Shown here one piece after another: positions 36,212 to 44,641 of a DNA stretch of 64,000 bases. The notes beneath the pieces were generated by a model. It made no database searches, was not told the origin of the DNA, and worked only from the letters and a program-made list of their open reading frames with translations. Every line of letters starts with the position of its first letter. The stretch's first letter is position 1. Made by a program: the position numbers and the translations under genes. Source of the stretch: an uncultured Muribaculaceae bacterium (GTDB lineage: Bacteria; Bacteroidota; Bacteroidia; Bacteroidales; Muribaculaceae). The stretch lies in the NCBI GenBank assembly GCA_910587915.1, contig CAJUOB010000009.1:3719-67718 (forward strand), written 5' to 3'.

Positions 36212-37816
36212 TTATTTCTGTGGCCGCACCGGAGGCACAGCCGCGCCATTGGGCGAGCGGATGCGTAGTATCGACGCCACAGTCGGTGCTATGGCGCGTG
36301 CATCTACCGGTGTGCCTATGGTCTGAGCCGGCAGCCCGGGTGCCATTATGAAGGCCGGTGCAGTAGTGGCGGCCAGGCGGTGTACATCGCCGCCGTTGGT
36401 GGCCATCGGATCGGTGAGATCGTCGACGGTCTCGAAGCCCGGTACTATCTCCACCATCAGGTCGCCGGCGTTGTCGCGCACGGTGTTGCGGCGTATGGCC
36501 TCGGGATTTTCGCCGGCACGTCCGGCAATTATGTCGTCAATGGTATATACACGGTCCACACCTGTCATCCGCGACAGGAAGTCGGCCGCTTCGGCGCGCA
36601 CGGCCCGTATGTCGAGCCCGCGCTCTTTTATTTCTTTCTGATTGAGATAGAATTGTCCGCGATGGAAGCCCGACACATAGTCCCCGTTGCCATAGATGGC
36701 CATGAGGTATATGTTGAGCAGCGAGGCTGCCTTGCGGGTGGAAAACTCACCGTAGGGTATGTTCCACCGCTCCTCGTCGCGGCGGGTGCTTGCCCGGCGC
36801 GGTGTAGCGGCCAGGAATACGACTGTGCTGTCGAGGCCTACACGGCGGTCGATGGTGCTGAATAACTGCTCGAGTTTGCGGTCGAGCTTAACGTATGCAT
36901 CGTATAGCTCGGGGCGGTTGTCGGGATTCTTTCCGTAGGTGTATGGCTCGAGGGTATAGGCTACATTCAGCACGTCGGTGACGCCAGGATGCTGTCCCAC
37001 CCGCAGCGATGAAAGCAGATCGATGGCCACATCGGTCACTTCGGCGTTGACCAACGGTGAGGATGTGAACATGTCGAGGCGCTCGCTCTTGGAGCGAGGG
37101 AATACGTGGCGGAATGGATAGCGCGTGAGGTGGTCGGGGAGCATGGGGAACTCATCGGGCGATAGCGATGGGGTCCAGCTCATTGTGTCGAGTCTCGCGC
37201 TGAGAGGGGCCATGCGGTTGCGGGCCGCCACGGCGACCGGGAGCTCTTTGTAGAAAGTCGAGGAGGCCCAGTTGCCTGTTTTGGCATCGAGCCATAGTGC
37301 GCTGTTGCCGGCATGTCCGGCGAGAGCGAGCGATACGGCAGGGTCGGTCGCTACGGCATATACCACGTTGACTCCCCCCGAGGCTATGCGCGCTTCATCG
37401 GAGATGGTGCTGACTTTGAGTGCTGCGGGAGAATACGATGCGTTGGTGAAATTGCCCATGGCAGCCGCATCGCTGTATGGGCTGACGACGCGCCGGGCGT
37501 CGCGGTCGTAAGTGTACTGCGCCTGTATACCGTTTATCGACGGTGCCGCACCTGTCATTATCTCGGCAGTGGCAGCTGCCGCATCGAGGGACGTTCCGTA
37601 ATCGGTGTGGGCAATAGTGAGCCCGTTGCGTTCGAGAAGGCGGAAACCGCCCTCGCCGAAGCGTTCACGGAGAAGGTCAAGGCAATCGCCGTCGAGGCCC
37701 TCCACCATGATGCCCACAAGCAGTTTGGGCGCCTGCGGTGAGGCTGCGCCGAGTCCGAGCGACGTCAGCGACGCCACAAGTGACAGCAGAAATTTAAGAC
37801 GGCTTAGTTTTTTCAT
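36212..37816 (-). CDS. Alkaline-phosphatase-fold protein lacking metal ligands (probable pseudoenzyme)
   Basis: 534 residues with an N-terminal signal peptide (cleavage near GAA). Overall order and conserved structural segments match the nucleotide-pyrophosphatase/PafA branch of the alkaline phosphatase superfamily: PKLLVGIMVEGLDGDCL, MTGAAPSINGI, GNWASSTFY, LDRKLEQLFSTID and GDLMVEIVPGFE. However the family's catalytic residues are missing: the usual first-strand Asp is Glu39, the TGPGHA nucleophile loop reads TSLDAAAATA (75-84), the SxxDxxxH site reads YTLEPYTYG (287-295) and the ADHG motif reads AATPRR (336-341). It is the last gene of the psd-pssA operon. A non-catalytic periplasmic role is inferred. 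Confidence 0.8.
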   Translation of the reverse strand: MKKLSRLKFLLSLVASLTSLGLGAASPQAPKLLVGIMVEGLDGDCLDLLRERFGEGGFRLLERNGLTIAHTDYGTSLDAAAATAEIMTGAAPSINGIQAQYTYDRDARRVVSPYSDAAAMGNFTNASYSPAALKVSTISDEARIASGGVNVVYAVATDPAVSLALAGHAGNSALWLDAKTGNWASSTFYKELPVAVAARNRMAPLSARLDTMSWTPSLSPDEFPMLPDHLTRYPFRHVFPRSKSERLDMFTSSPLVNAEVTDVAIDLLSSLRVGQHPGVTDVLNVAYTLEPYTYGKNPDNRPELYDAYVKLDRKLEQLFSTIDRRVGLDSTVVFLAATPRRASTRRDEERWNIPYGEFSTRKAASLLNIYLMAIYGNGDYVSGFHRGQFYLNQKEIKERGLDIRAVRAEAADFLSRMTGVDRVYTIDDIIAGRAGENPEAIRRNTVRDNAGDLMVEIVPGFETVDDLTDPMATNGGDVHRLAATTAPAFIMAPGLPAQTIGTPVDARAIAPTVASILRIRSPNGAAVPPVRPQK

Positions 37817-37835
37817 AATGCTTTACCTTAAACCA

Positions 37836-39035
37836 TCAAGAGGCTATTTTCGTTCGCTTCGGATGAAAATAAATGTATATGCATGCGAAAGAACGTAGCA
37901 TCTCGGCACCTATCAGTGGTAAGAATGCAGGGTTGGCCGACTGTGGCAACCAATGCCAGGCGACGCAAAGCGCAATCAAGACCACAAAGTTAGTCATTTG
38001 ATACCAAACGAGAAAGGTTCTGGCCTTTTTTATCCAAATAAAAATGGTGGGTATGAGGCAAAGGGGATTAAGCCAGGCAAATAGCCAGTTGGGAGAAGTG
38101 GCCTCGTGAACCGACACAAAAATGAGGAAGGTGAGCAGACACCCTGTCAGCCCTAAAAGTGCGAAGAGGATAGAGTCGAACCAGCGGGTTAGGCGCCCTC
38201 GCTTTATATCTTTTAGAGTGAAATATACGGCCAATACCAATATCAACAGGCTCACCGACATTGGCCCCAGCAGCCATGGCGTGGGCCCATCGATGGCGGC
38301 GTCCGGTGCTACGTCATTCAGAACAATACTCTTTGCTACCACCTTTTTGCCTCCTGCTTGTGCTCCCGGCAGCATGCCATCGAGTTCGGCGGGTGCGAAG
38401 GCCATCTCGCGGCGCGTAATCGGGTAGTCGATACCGCTGCCGAGTGCCAGGTCGATGCCGAACTGGTACCATGGATAGTTTCGGTGGTACCAGCGCATTA
38501 TGTTGCGGAATGTCACCGGTGCGAACGATTGGCTTTCAGCAAGAGCCGGCGCAAGTATTATGCTGTCGCCTAAAGATGCTTCGACGGCGGCAAGCGGGCG
38601 GGTGGCGCAGTTGTCCTTTACGTAGTTGTAGCGGTACACACGGTTTTCGGGCCGTATATTGGTGTTGAGTCTGTCGAGCAGGTCTTTTTTCTGGTTTGCG
38701 TCGAGATTCAGTTCATGGGCAACTATCCGGCGTCCGGCGGCTGTGTAGTGGTACAGAAACGGCTCGGCAGGCTGTGCCACAGCCATATAGTCGGTCTCAC
38801 CCTTCACGAAGCGATACACAAAATTCGGTGCGTCGAAATCGAACACACCGAAATTATATGCCACCGGACCGCGCCCTTTTATGTCGGCGATGATGGCCGA
38901 ATGTCCTTCGAGTTCATAGATGTTGTGTCCGGGGTAGATGTTCACGAAGTATATCGTGGTGTCGGACTGTGCTCTGCATACAATCGTAGCCAGAACTGTC
39001 AGGACTGTGAGAATGATGAGTCTTGCGGATTTCAT
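37836..39035 (-). CDS. DUF4105 membrane protein
   Basis: 399 residues from the ATG at 39035, which overlaps the queE stop (ATGA); a longer frame to 39131 runs inside queE. A signal peptide ends near CRA. The N-terminal half matches the DUF4105 (NlpC/P60-like) pattern with HNIYELEGHSAI, YNFGVFDFD and the conserved YVKDNCATRP, where Cys and His residues may form a papain-like site. The C-terminal half has about four or five helices (from residue ~275). Known in many Bacteroidota without proven activity; the Cys/His pattern makes a peptidase or acyl-transferase possible. Confidence 0.8.
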   Translation of the reverse strand: MKSARLIILTVLTVLATIVCRAQSDTTIYFVNIYPGHNIYELEGHSAIIADIKGRGPVAYNFGVFDFDAPNFVYRFVKGETDYMAVAQPAEPFLYHYTAAGRRIVAHELNLDANQKKDLLDRLNTNIRPENRVYRYNYVKDNCATRPLAAVEASLGDSIILAPALAESQSFAPVTFRNIMRWYHRNYPWYQFGIDLALGSGIDYPITRREMAFAPAELDGMLPGAQAGGKKVVAKSIVLNDVAPDAAIDGPTPWLLGPMSVSLLILVLAVYFTLKDIKRGRLTRWFDSILFALLGLTGCLLTFLIFVSVHEATSPNWLFAWLNPLCLIPTIFIWIKKARTFLVWYQMTNFVVLIALCVAWHWLPQSANPAFLPLIGAEMLRSFACIYIYFHPKRTKIAS

Positions 39036-39580
39036 CGTATGTCGAGCAGCTTGTGGGTCTGCAGCGAAAGCCGCCAACGCGGATGGGCCAGTATATATTC
39101 TATGGTTTCGGCTGTATTCAGGCCCGAGCATGGTTGCAGGAAGCGGTTGGGAGTATCGAAGAATTTCGCAGTTTCCTCCACGTCCTGACCTTCGTACACA
39201 ATCTTGAGCTCATCCACACGGTCCACAGCCCACGGAGCGGCTTTGGGCGAACATGTCACCCAGTCGACTTCGGGGGGTACCGGTAGCGATCCATTTGTTT
39301 CGATTTGCACATAGAAGTGCTTTAGCTTCAGTTCTCTCAGCAGTGCGCTGTCGAGTTGCAGCAGAGGCTCTCCGCCTGTTGCCACCAGATGTCGTCCGGG
39401 GAAGGCAGCACATGCCTCGGCAATCTCTGTGGCTGTCATCTCAGTATAAGCGGCGAAATCTGTGTCGCAGAAGCTGCAGGCGCGGTTGCAGCCCGAGAAG
39501 CGCAGGAATACAGCCGGTGTACCGGTGTAGTACCCTTCGCCTTGAAGCGAATAGAATATTTCGTTTACCCTATATTTCAT
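39032..39580 (-). CDS. queE: 7-carboxy-7-deazaguanine synthase
   Basis: 182 residues, radical SAM enzyme of the queuosine/7-deazaguanine pathway, converting 6-carboxytetrahydropterin to 7-carboxy-7-deazaguanine. The iron-sulfur motif is CNRACSFC (CxxxCxxC) at about residues 31-38, preceded by EIFYSLQGEG and followed by the SAM-binding VATGGEPLLQ. The short length is normal for the compact QueE group. It overlaps queD by 11 bases and DUF4105 by 4. Confidence 0.95.
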   Translation of the reverse strand: MKYRVNEIFYSLQGEGYYTGTPAVFLRFSGCNRACSFCDTDFAAYTEMTATEIAEACAAFPGRHLVATGGEPLLQLDSALLRELKLKHFYVQIETNGSLPVPPEVDWVTCSPKAAPWAVDRVDELKIVYEGQDVEETAKFFDTPNRFLQPCSGLNTAETIEYILAHPRWRLSLQTHKLLDIR

Positions 39581-39899
39581 AGCTTGCGGTGTTTCCTTCG
39601 CTTTCCTGTACGTCTACACGGTAGCAGTGTTCGATCTGGTCGCATACCCAGCGTGCGATATTCTCGGCAGTGGGGTTGAAAGGCAGCACATCGTTGAGAC
39701 AGCGATGGTCTAGCCTATCGAGGACTGTGCGTTTTATGTCGGTGAAATCCACCACCATACCGTTGGCATTCAGTTGCTCTGCACGGCAGTGTACGGTAAT
39801 GATCCAGTTGTGGCCGTGAAGCGATGTGCACTTGCTCTCGTAGTCGAGTTCAAGGCGGTGTGCGGCCGATATTTCGAGTCGTTTGGTGACGTAGTACAT
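39570..39899 (-). CDS. queD: 6-carboxytetrahydropterin synthase
   Basis: 109 residues, PTPS-fold enzyme acting just before QueE. Zinc ligands are visible as His in SAAHRL (~residue 14) and in LHGHNW (~residues 28-30), and the catalytic Cys lies in KCTSLHGH. The late HRCLND and a C-terminal Glu complete the site. It sits 3 bases after pyrC and overlaps queE, so the two queuosine steps are co-translated. Confidence 0.94.
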   Translation of the reverse strand: MYYVTKRLEISAAHRLELDYESKCTSLHGHNWIITVHCRAEQLNANGMVVDFTDIKRTVLDRLDHRCLNDVLPFNPTAENIARWVCDQIEHCYRVDVQESEGNTASYEI

Positions 39900-39902
39900 G
39901 TA

Positions 39903-41252
39903 TTATCGATTGAAAATTAGAGCTTCACCTGCAGCTTCGCCGCAGATTTCGCCGTTGTTCACTGTGTGCCGACCGTTGACCCATACATGGGCCACACGGT
40001 GATTCACCGTTCGGCCATCAAATGGTGTCCAGGCGCAAGGGGCCTTCACATCGGCATCGGTTATGGTGTGCACCGGGCATTTTTCTGTAATCACGATGTC
40101 GGCGAAATTTCCCGGAGCGATGCTTCCGCGGTTTTCTATTCCGAAGAGCTTGGCCGGCGCAAAAGCCATCTTGCGGGCAATCAGTTCGGGAGAGAATTCG
40201 GTGAGCAACATCAGCAGGGCGAACTGGACCGACGGTGCGCCCGAGGCCGCGGTGAGGGCGCCACCTTGTTTCTCTTCTCTGAGATGCGGAGCATGGTCGG
40301 TGGCGATAGTGTCGATAGTGCCGTCTTTAAGTGCTTTCCCTAATTCGGGCACGTATCCTTTCACAGCAGGATTTATTTTTATGCGCCATGTAGTGGTGAA
40401 CTCAGGCGATTTGTCCACGCATAGGTACATGGGTGTTGTCTCGGCTGTTAGCCCCGGCACTTCCTTGCGAGCCTTTGCAATTTCGGCCGCTTCCTCGGCA
40501 GTGCTGAGGTGGGCGATGTGCAGCCGCAGACCATACTCGCGTGCCATGTCGATGGCGCGTCGGGTGCAGCTTGTGCAGGCTTCCACACTACGTATCCTAT
40601 GGTGCTCGCTCACGGGCACAGAATCTTTGGAACCGTAGCGAGCTACGGCAGCTGCGGCATTGGCGGCTATTATGTCGTTGTCCTCGGCGTGCACCACCAC
40701 GGGTATCTTCTTTTCCGCACAGAAGCGGAGCATAGTGTCGAGCTGGTCGGCCGGTGGCATTGCCATACCTCCGGTCGTTGTTCCCATGAATAGCTTTATC
40801 GAAGGCAGTTCATTGGCGGGAATCTTTGCTATTGCATCCATTACACCGTCCGATGCACCGAGCATGAAGCCGTAGTTGCCGAAAGAGCGTCCGGCCGCAC
40901 GCTTCATTTTGTCGGCGAAAGCCTCGGCGGTTGTTGTGGCCGGATTGGTGTTGGGCATCTCTATATAAGAGGTGATGCCTCCGAGAACAGCTGCACGGCT
41001 TTCTGTGGCTATGTCGCCCTTATGGGTGAGGCCCGGCTCGCGGAAGTGCACGTGTGTGTCGATCAGGCCCGGCATTGCTACAGCCCCGGCGGCATCGACT
41101 ATTGTGGCGTCTGCCTGCATGGTGGCCTCTGGAGTGCCTGCTCCTATGGCTTCGATGCGCTCACCGTCTATGAGCATCCATCCGACAGTATATGGCGCGA
41201 GTGATGGCGCGCCTACTATCTGGGCGTTTGTTATCAGTGTCTTATTTGCCAT
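39903..41252 (-). CDS. pyrC: Dihydroorotase
   Basis: 449 residues, amidohydrolase family, closing carbamoyl aspartate to dihydroorotate in pyrimidine synthesis. The metal motif DTHVHFREPGLTHK lies near residue 63, further metal His residues occur in VVHAEDND and LHIAHLSTAEEA, and the catalytic Asp is in IATDHAPH near residue 316. Length and motifs fit the class I type. It overlaps the glycosyltransferase gene upstream by 11 bases. Confidence 0.95.
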   Translation of the reverse strand: MANKTLITNAQIVGAPSLAPYTVGWMLIDGERIEAIGAGTPEATMQADATIVDAAGAVAMPGLIDTHVHFREPGLTHKGDIATESRAAVLGGITSYIEMPNTNPATTTAEAFADKMKRAAGRSFGNYGFMLGASDGVMDAIAKIPANELPSIKLFMGTTTGGMAMPPADQLDTMLRFCAEKKIPVVVHAEDNDIIAANAAAAVARYGSKDSVPVSEHHRIRSVEACTSCTRRAIDMAREYGLRLHIAHLSTAEEAAEIAKARKEVPGLTAETTPMYLCVDKSPEFTTTWRIKINPAVKGYVPELGKALKDGTIDTIATDHAPHLREEKQGGALTAASGAPSVQFALLMLLTEFSPELIARKMAFAPAKLFGIENRGSIAPGNFADIVITEKCPVHTITDADVKAPCAWTPFDGRTVNHRVAHVWVNGRHTVNNGEICGEAAGEALIFNR

Positions 41253-42000
41253 TGGTGCTCGAATAGTCTGGGTATTTCTTGAAAAAACTGTTCCACTTCA
41301 GCCTGATTACACCGAATACGGCTTCTCCGAATATTCCGCTGTTCATCTTGCTGGTGCCAAGCACGCGGTTCACGAAGATTATAGGCTCTTCTACAACCTT
41401 GAAGCCATATTTATAGGCTGTGAATTTCATTTCTATCTGGAAAGCATAGCCCTTGAATTTGATTTTATCGAGAGGCAGTGCTTCGAGCACACGGCGGCGG
41501 TAGCACACGAATCCGGCTGTTGTGTCGTGCACTGGCATGCGTGTGATGAGACGCACGTATTTCGAGGCGTAGAACGACATGAGCACACGGCCCATGGGCC
41601 AGTTCACAACATTGACGCCGGTCACGTAGCGGCTGCCCACCACAACATCGGCACCGTCGACGGCTGTCTGACGCAGGCGCACAAGGTCGGCGGGATTGTG
41701 CGAGAAATCGGCATCCATCTCGCATATGTAGTCGTAGCCTCGTGCCACACAATCCTTGAATCCTGCTATGTAGGCGGTGCCAAGACCCAGCTTACCGGCT
41801 CGTTCGATAAGGTGTACCCGTCCGGGATACTCGGCCATCTTTTCTTTCACCACACCGGCGGTGCCGTCGGGTGAGTTGTCGTCGATTACGAGTATGTCGA
41901 ATGGTACGGGTAGAGCAAGCACGGCATCTATGATGGCGGCGGCATTCTCTATTTCGTTGTACATCGGTATAATTACTACCGAATCGCTTGTGCGGGTCAT
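41242..42000 (-). CDS. GT2 glycosyltransferase, polyprenol-phosphate mannose synthase type
   Basis: 252 residues. The GT-A motifs are IIPMYNEIENA (10-20), IDDNSPDGT (39-47) and EMDADFSHNP (94-103), with the DxD-type metal site. The pattern DNSPDGT and DADFSHxP is typical of dolichol/polyprenol-phosphate mannose synthases (DPM1), which load a lipid carrier with mannose for periplasmic glycosylation. No C-terminal helices, so a soluble, membrane-associated enzyme. Sugar specificity is inferred. Confidence 0.88.
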   Translation of the reverse strand: MTRTSDSVVIIPMYNEIENAAAIIDAVLALPVPFDILVIDDNSPDGTAGVVKEKMAEYPGRVHLIERAGKLGLGTAYIAGFKDCVARGYDYICEMDADFSHNPADLVRLRQTAVDGADVVVGSRYVTGVNVVNWPMGRVLMSFYASKYVRLITRMPVHDTTAGFVCYRRRVLEALPLDKIKFKGYAFQIEMKFTAYKYGFKVVEEPIIFVNRVLGTSKMNSGIFGEAVFGVIRLKWNSFFKKYPDYSSTNGK

Positions 42001-42016
42001 GGCTGGATGTGCGGTT

Positions 42017-42673
42017 TTATTCGTCGATGGAATAATTGAGGAAGTCGTTCATTGGTTTTAGCACCTGGAGCATGGCTGCTGTTTTTTCGGGCCAGTCGGG
42101 TGAGTCGAAAAACTTACGGTCGAGCCGGTGTTCTTTTCCGTACTCTGTCAGGCGCAGCAGGTCTATGTCGGGGTGGTCGCGGTCGTAGCCCTTGGGGGCT
42201 GTTTTAAGTTTGCGGCCATACCATCCGGGATAGAGAGCGAGTACTTCGGGTGCCTCGGTGATTTCACGGAATTCCTCTATGTTGTCTACGATTGCCCGTC
42301 GTAGTTTTTTTAGTACGGGCGCTTCGGGGCACCACACACCGCCATAGATGGCACACTCGGCTTGTCCGATGTGCACATAGTAGCATGCGCGGTCGCAATG
42401 GCGCCCAGTGGGCGATATGAGAGCTGAAAAATATGTCTTGTAGGGCGATTTGTCGTGCGAGAACCGTGTGTCGCGGTATATTCGGTAGGCACAGTCGGCT
42501 GCCTGTATGCCGCGCAAGGAAGGGTCGTCGATGGCCAGTGCGTTGATTATACGCTGTATATTGTCGAGCCATTCAGCCCGCAGCGTATCGTATTCGGCAC
42601 GATGGGCCGCAAACCATGTGCGGTCGTTATTTTCGGCAAGCCGTGTGAGGAAATCGAATAACTGTTTGCTCAT
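42017..42673 (-). CDS. DUF2461 family protein
   Basis: 218 residues, cytoplasmic. Matches the DUF2461/TIGR02453 pattern: FLTRLAENNDRTWFAAHRAEYD at the N-terminus, RIYRDTRFSHDKSPYKTYFSA in the middle and GYDRDHPDIDLLRLTEYG near the end. The family is widespread in Bacteroidota; its function is not established. The start overlaps the DUF4834 gene stop by 4 bases. Confidence 0.85.
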   Translation of the reverse strand: MSKQLFDFLTRLAENNDRTWFAAHRAEYDTLRAEWLDNIQRIINALAIDDPSLRGIQAADCAYRIYRDTRFSHDKSPYKTYFSALISPTGRHCDRACYYVHIGQAECAIYGGVWCPEAPVLKKLRRAIVDNIEEFREITEAPEVLALYPGWYGRKLKTAPKGYDRDHPDIDLLRLTEYGKEHRLDRKFFDSPDWPEKTAAMLQVLKPMNDFLNYSIDE

Positions 42674-42996
42674 TTTTCTATGTCAACCCATTCTACATCT
42701 GTAATCTGGCTCTCGGTCCGCACTGTGGTGCTCTTTTTGCCGGTGCTTTCGGTAGAGGTGTGCGATTCGTACTCGGTGAAGGCCACATATTCGCCCACAT
42801 CATCGGGTATTTTCTTAGATGCACGGCGTTGTGGCTGTGCTTCCCGGCTGGGTCGGCTGCCTGGCGATGGCCGTCCTTGGCCGAAAGGATCTTCCATAAA
42901 GCGGCGCACGCGTCGGCGGAAAGACCATATTTTGTACATGGCGCTCACAAGCGGCACCACGATGAAGAATATGAATAATATCAGAAGTATAGACAT
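42670..42996 (-). CDS. DUF4834 small membrane protein
   Basis: 108 residues: one N-terminal transmembrane helix (MSILLILFIFFIVVPLVS), a basic stretch (RRRVRRFMEDPFGQG), then a disordered linker and a conserved end EYVAFTEYES...DVEWVDIE. This matches DUF4834, a small anchored protein of unknown role found in Bacteroidota. The stop overlaps the DUF2461 start. Confidence 0.8.
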   Translation of the reverse strand: MSILLILFIFFIVVPLVSAMYKIWSFRRRVRRFMEDPFGQGRPSPGSRPSREAQPQRRASKKIPDDVGEYVAFTEYESHTSTESTGKKSTTVRTESQITDVEWVDIEK

Positions 42997-43013
42997 TGTT
43001 ATAGATTGAGAGA

Positions 43014-43031
43014 GGCATTCCGTGGAATGCC
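43014..43031 (-). promoter_or_regulatory. Inverted repeat between pssA and the DUF4834 gene
   Basis: GGCATTC (43014-43020) and GAATGCC (43025-43031) form a perfect palindrome around 4 bases. It lies in the only sizeable gap (110 bases) of the operon, so it could be a weak terminator or processing site. Confidence 0.5.
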
Positions 43032-43106
43032 GGGTTGTGAAGTGGAGGAGAGAAATTTCAGCTTCTTGGAGCCTGTCGTGGAATGATTAAGTGGCAAAAC
43101 CGGCGC

Positions 43107-43817
43107 TTAGATTCGTTCGCGTCTCAGCAGCGACAGCAGGAAGTAGAGCAGTATTGTCCACGCAAGGCCTGCCAATCCGTAGAGTATCACGAATACCACG
43201 GCAGCAATTATAATTACATAGCGGCAGAAGTTTTCGCTGAAATCGAAGTTCTTGAATTTAAGGGAGAACATTTTGAAGCGTCCTACCATGGCCAACGACA
43301 GCAATACTATGAGAATCACCATCACAGCTGTGCCCGGATAGCCGTAGCTGCTTATCCAGCCATACATTCCAATCCAAAAAATGGCATTCGCCGGTATCGG
43401 GAGGCCTTTGAACGATGTGGTCTGTTCTGTGTCGTTGTTGAATTTTGCCAAGCGGAGCGCTCCGCACACAGGTATGAGGAAGGCCGCAAAGCATAGCCAG
43501 GGGGTGGCGCTGTATTGCAGCATTACATTGAGCATGAGCATGGCCGGAGCCACTCCGAAGCTCACCAGGTCCGACAGTGAATCGAGGTCTTTTCCCAGAT
43601 TGGAGTAGGCCTTGAGAAGTCGGGCGGTAGCACCGTCGAGAAAGTCGAAGACGGCAGCCGCGGCTATGGCGATCATGGCCCACACGGCAGCATCGACACC
43701 ACCGATTGTACGACCGATGTTAAATGCCATATACACGGCGACGCACCCCGAGATAAGATTGAGGCACGTCACTGTATTGGATATGTTGGCTATTATGGGA
43801 TTTTTCTTCTGAGTCAT
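43107..43817 (-). CDS. pssA: CDP-diacylglycerol-serine O-phosphatidyltransferase
   Basis: 236 residues, membrane enzyme making phosphatidylserine from CDP-diacylglycerol and serine. The CDP-alcohol phosphotransferase motif is complete: Asp58, D61-G62, A65-R66, Gly75, Asp79 and Asp83 in FDFLDGATARLL... and KDLDSLSD. About seven or eight helices follow. It starts 5 bases after psd ends, so the two successive steps of phosphatidylethanolamine synthesis are adjacent. Confidence 0.95.
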   Translation of the reverse strand: MTQKKNPIIANISNTVTCLNLISGCVAVYMAFNIGRTIGGVDAAVWAMIAIAAAAVFDFLDGATARLLKAYSNLGKDLDSLSDLVSFGVAPAMLMLNVMLQYSATPWLCFAAFLIPVCGALRLAKFNNDTEQTTSFKGLPIPANAIFWIGMYGWISSYGYPGTAVMVILIVLLSLAMVGRFKMFSLKFKNFDFSENFCRYVIIIAAVVFVILYGLAGLAWTILLYFLLSLLRRERI

Positions 43818-43822
43818 GGAAC

Positions 43823-44509
43823 TTATTGGGCTTTAGGGTGCAGCCTGGCAACTTCGGTGACACCTCCGGTGGTTTTGTCGCCTATGTTCACGAGTGTTTC
43901 TGTGCCCAACGGCAGGTAGAGGTCTACTCGCGAGCCAAATTTGATGAAACCCATGTGGTCTTCAATCGATGCCTCGTCGCCGGGGCGCGCGTAGGTCACT
44001 ATACGGCGTGCCATCGCGCCGGCTATCTGGCGCATGAGTATGTCCTGCCCCTCGGGTGTGCGGATAACCACAGTCGAACGTTCGTTCTCGGTGCTCGACT
44101 TGGGGAGATAGGCCGCAAGGAAACGTCCCGAATGGTGGCGTGCATAAATCACCTCGCCATCCACCGGAAACCAGTTGGCATGTACGTTGAGCACGCTCAT
44201 GAATACCGAAAGTTGGATGCAGCGGCATTTCAGGAATTCAGGCTCGTAGGTCTCTTCCAGAGCTACCACAGTGCCGTCGGCTGCCGAGACCACGCAGTTC
44301 TTGGGATCTCCGGGGAAAGCACGGCGTGGCGAACGGAAGAAATTGACTACCAGCAGGTAAAAAATCGTGCACACGGCAGTACATGCAATCGCCCAGGATA
44401 AAGGTCGCACCCATATCCAGAGCGGAGCATTGATAACGGCCAATATCGCTGCAAGTGATATCAGGATATTGGTGCCCTCGTGATGTATTTTATATTTCAG
44501 GCGTCGCAT
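43823..44509 (-). CDS. psd: Phosphatidylserine decarboxylase proenzyme
   Basis: 228 residues from the ATG at 44509 (MRRLKYKIHHEG...), chosen over the upstream ATG at 44560 because homologues start with a basic KxKIHxEG segment. Two N-terminal helices precede the catalytic domain. The self-cleavage site that creates the pyruvoyl group is FGSRVD with Gly192-Ser193. It decarboxylates phosphatidylserine to phosphatidylethanolamine. First gene of a ten-gene operon; a TACCTTTG box only 14 bases before the ATG implies a very short leader. Confidence 0.92.
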   Translation of the reverse strand: MRRLKYKIHHEGTNILISLAAILAVINAPLWIWVRPLSWAIACTAVCTIFYLLVVNFFRSPRRAFPGDPKNCVVSAADGTVVALEETYEPEFLKCRCIQLSVFMSVLNVHANWFPVDGEVIYARHHSGRFLAAYLPKSSTENERSTVVIRTPEGQDILMRQIAGAMARRIVTYARPGDEASIEDHMGFIKFGSRVDLYLPLGTETLVNIGDKTTGGVTEVARLHPKAQ

Positions 44510-44523
44510 TGTGTATACAAACG

Positions 44524-44531
44524 CAAAGGTA
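44524..44531 (-). promoter_or_regulatory. -7 box of the psd operon
   Basis: CAAAGGTA on the plus strand reads TACCTTTG on the minus strand. Only 14 bases separate it from the psd ATG. No clear -33 box. Confidence 0.55.
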
Positions 44532-44605
44532 ATAAAAAAATTTCGCCCGAAGTCTCGCACATATCCTATTTTTAATAAATTTATGCAAAATTCGGGAGAA
44601 AAATA

Positions 44606-44636
44606 CCGGCCGGAACCTTGCCGTGGTTCCGGCCGG
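44606..44636 (-). terminator. Terminator of glgB
   Basis: CCGGCCGGAACC (44606-44617) and GGTTCCGGCCGG (44625-44636) form a perfect 12-pair stem with a 7-base loop; on the minus strand TATTTTTC follows. Confidence 0.85.
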
Positions 44637-44641
44637 GAGTG

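Noticed and set aside
41242..41252. Possible frameshift or fusion of pyrC and the GT2 gene
   Set aside because: An 11-base overlap with normal ends for both products is ordinary gene packing.
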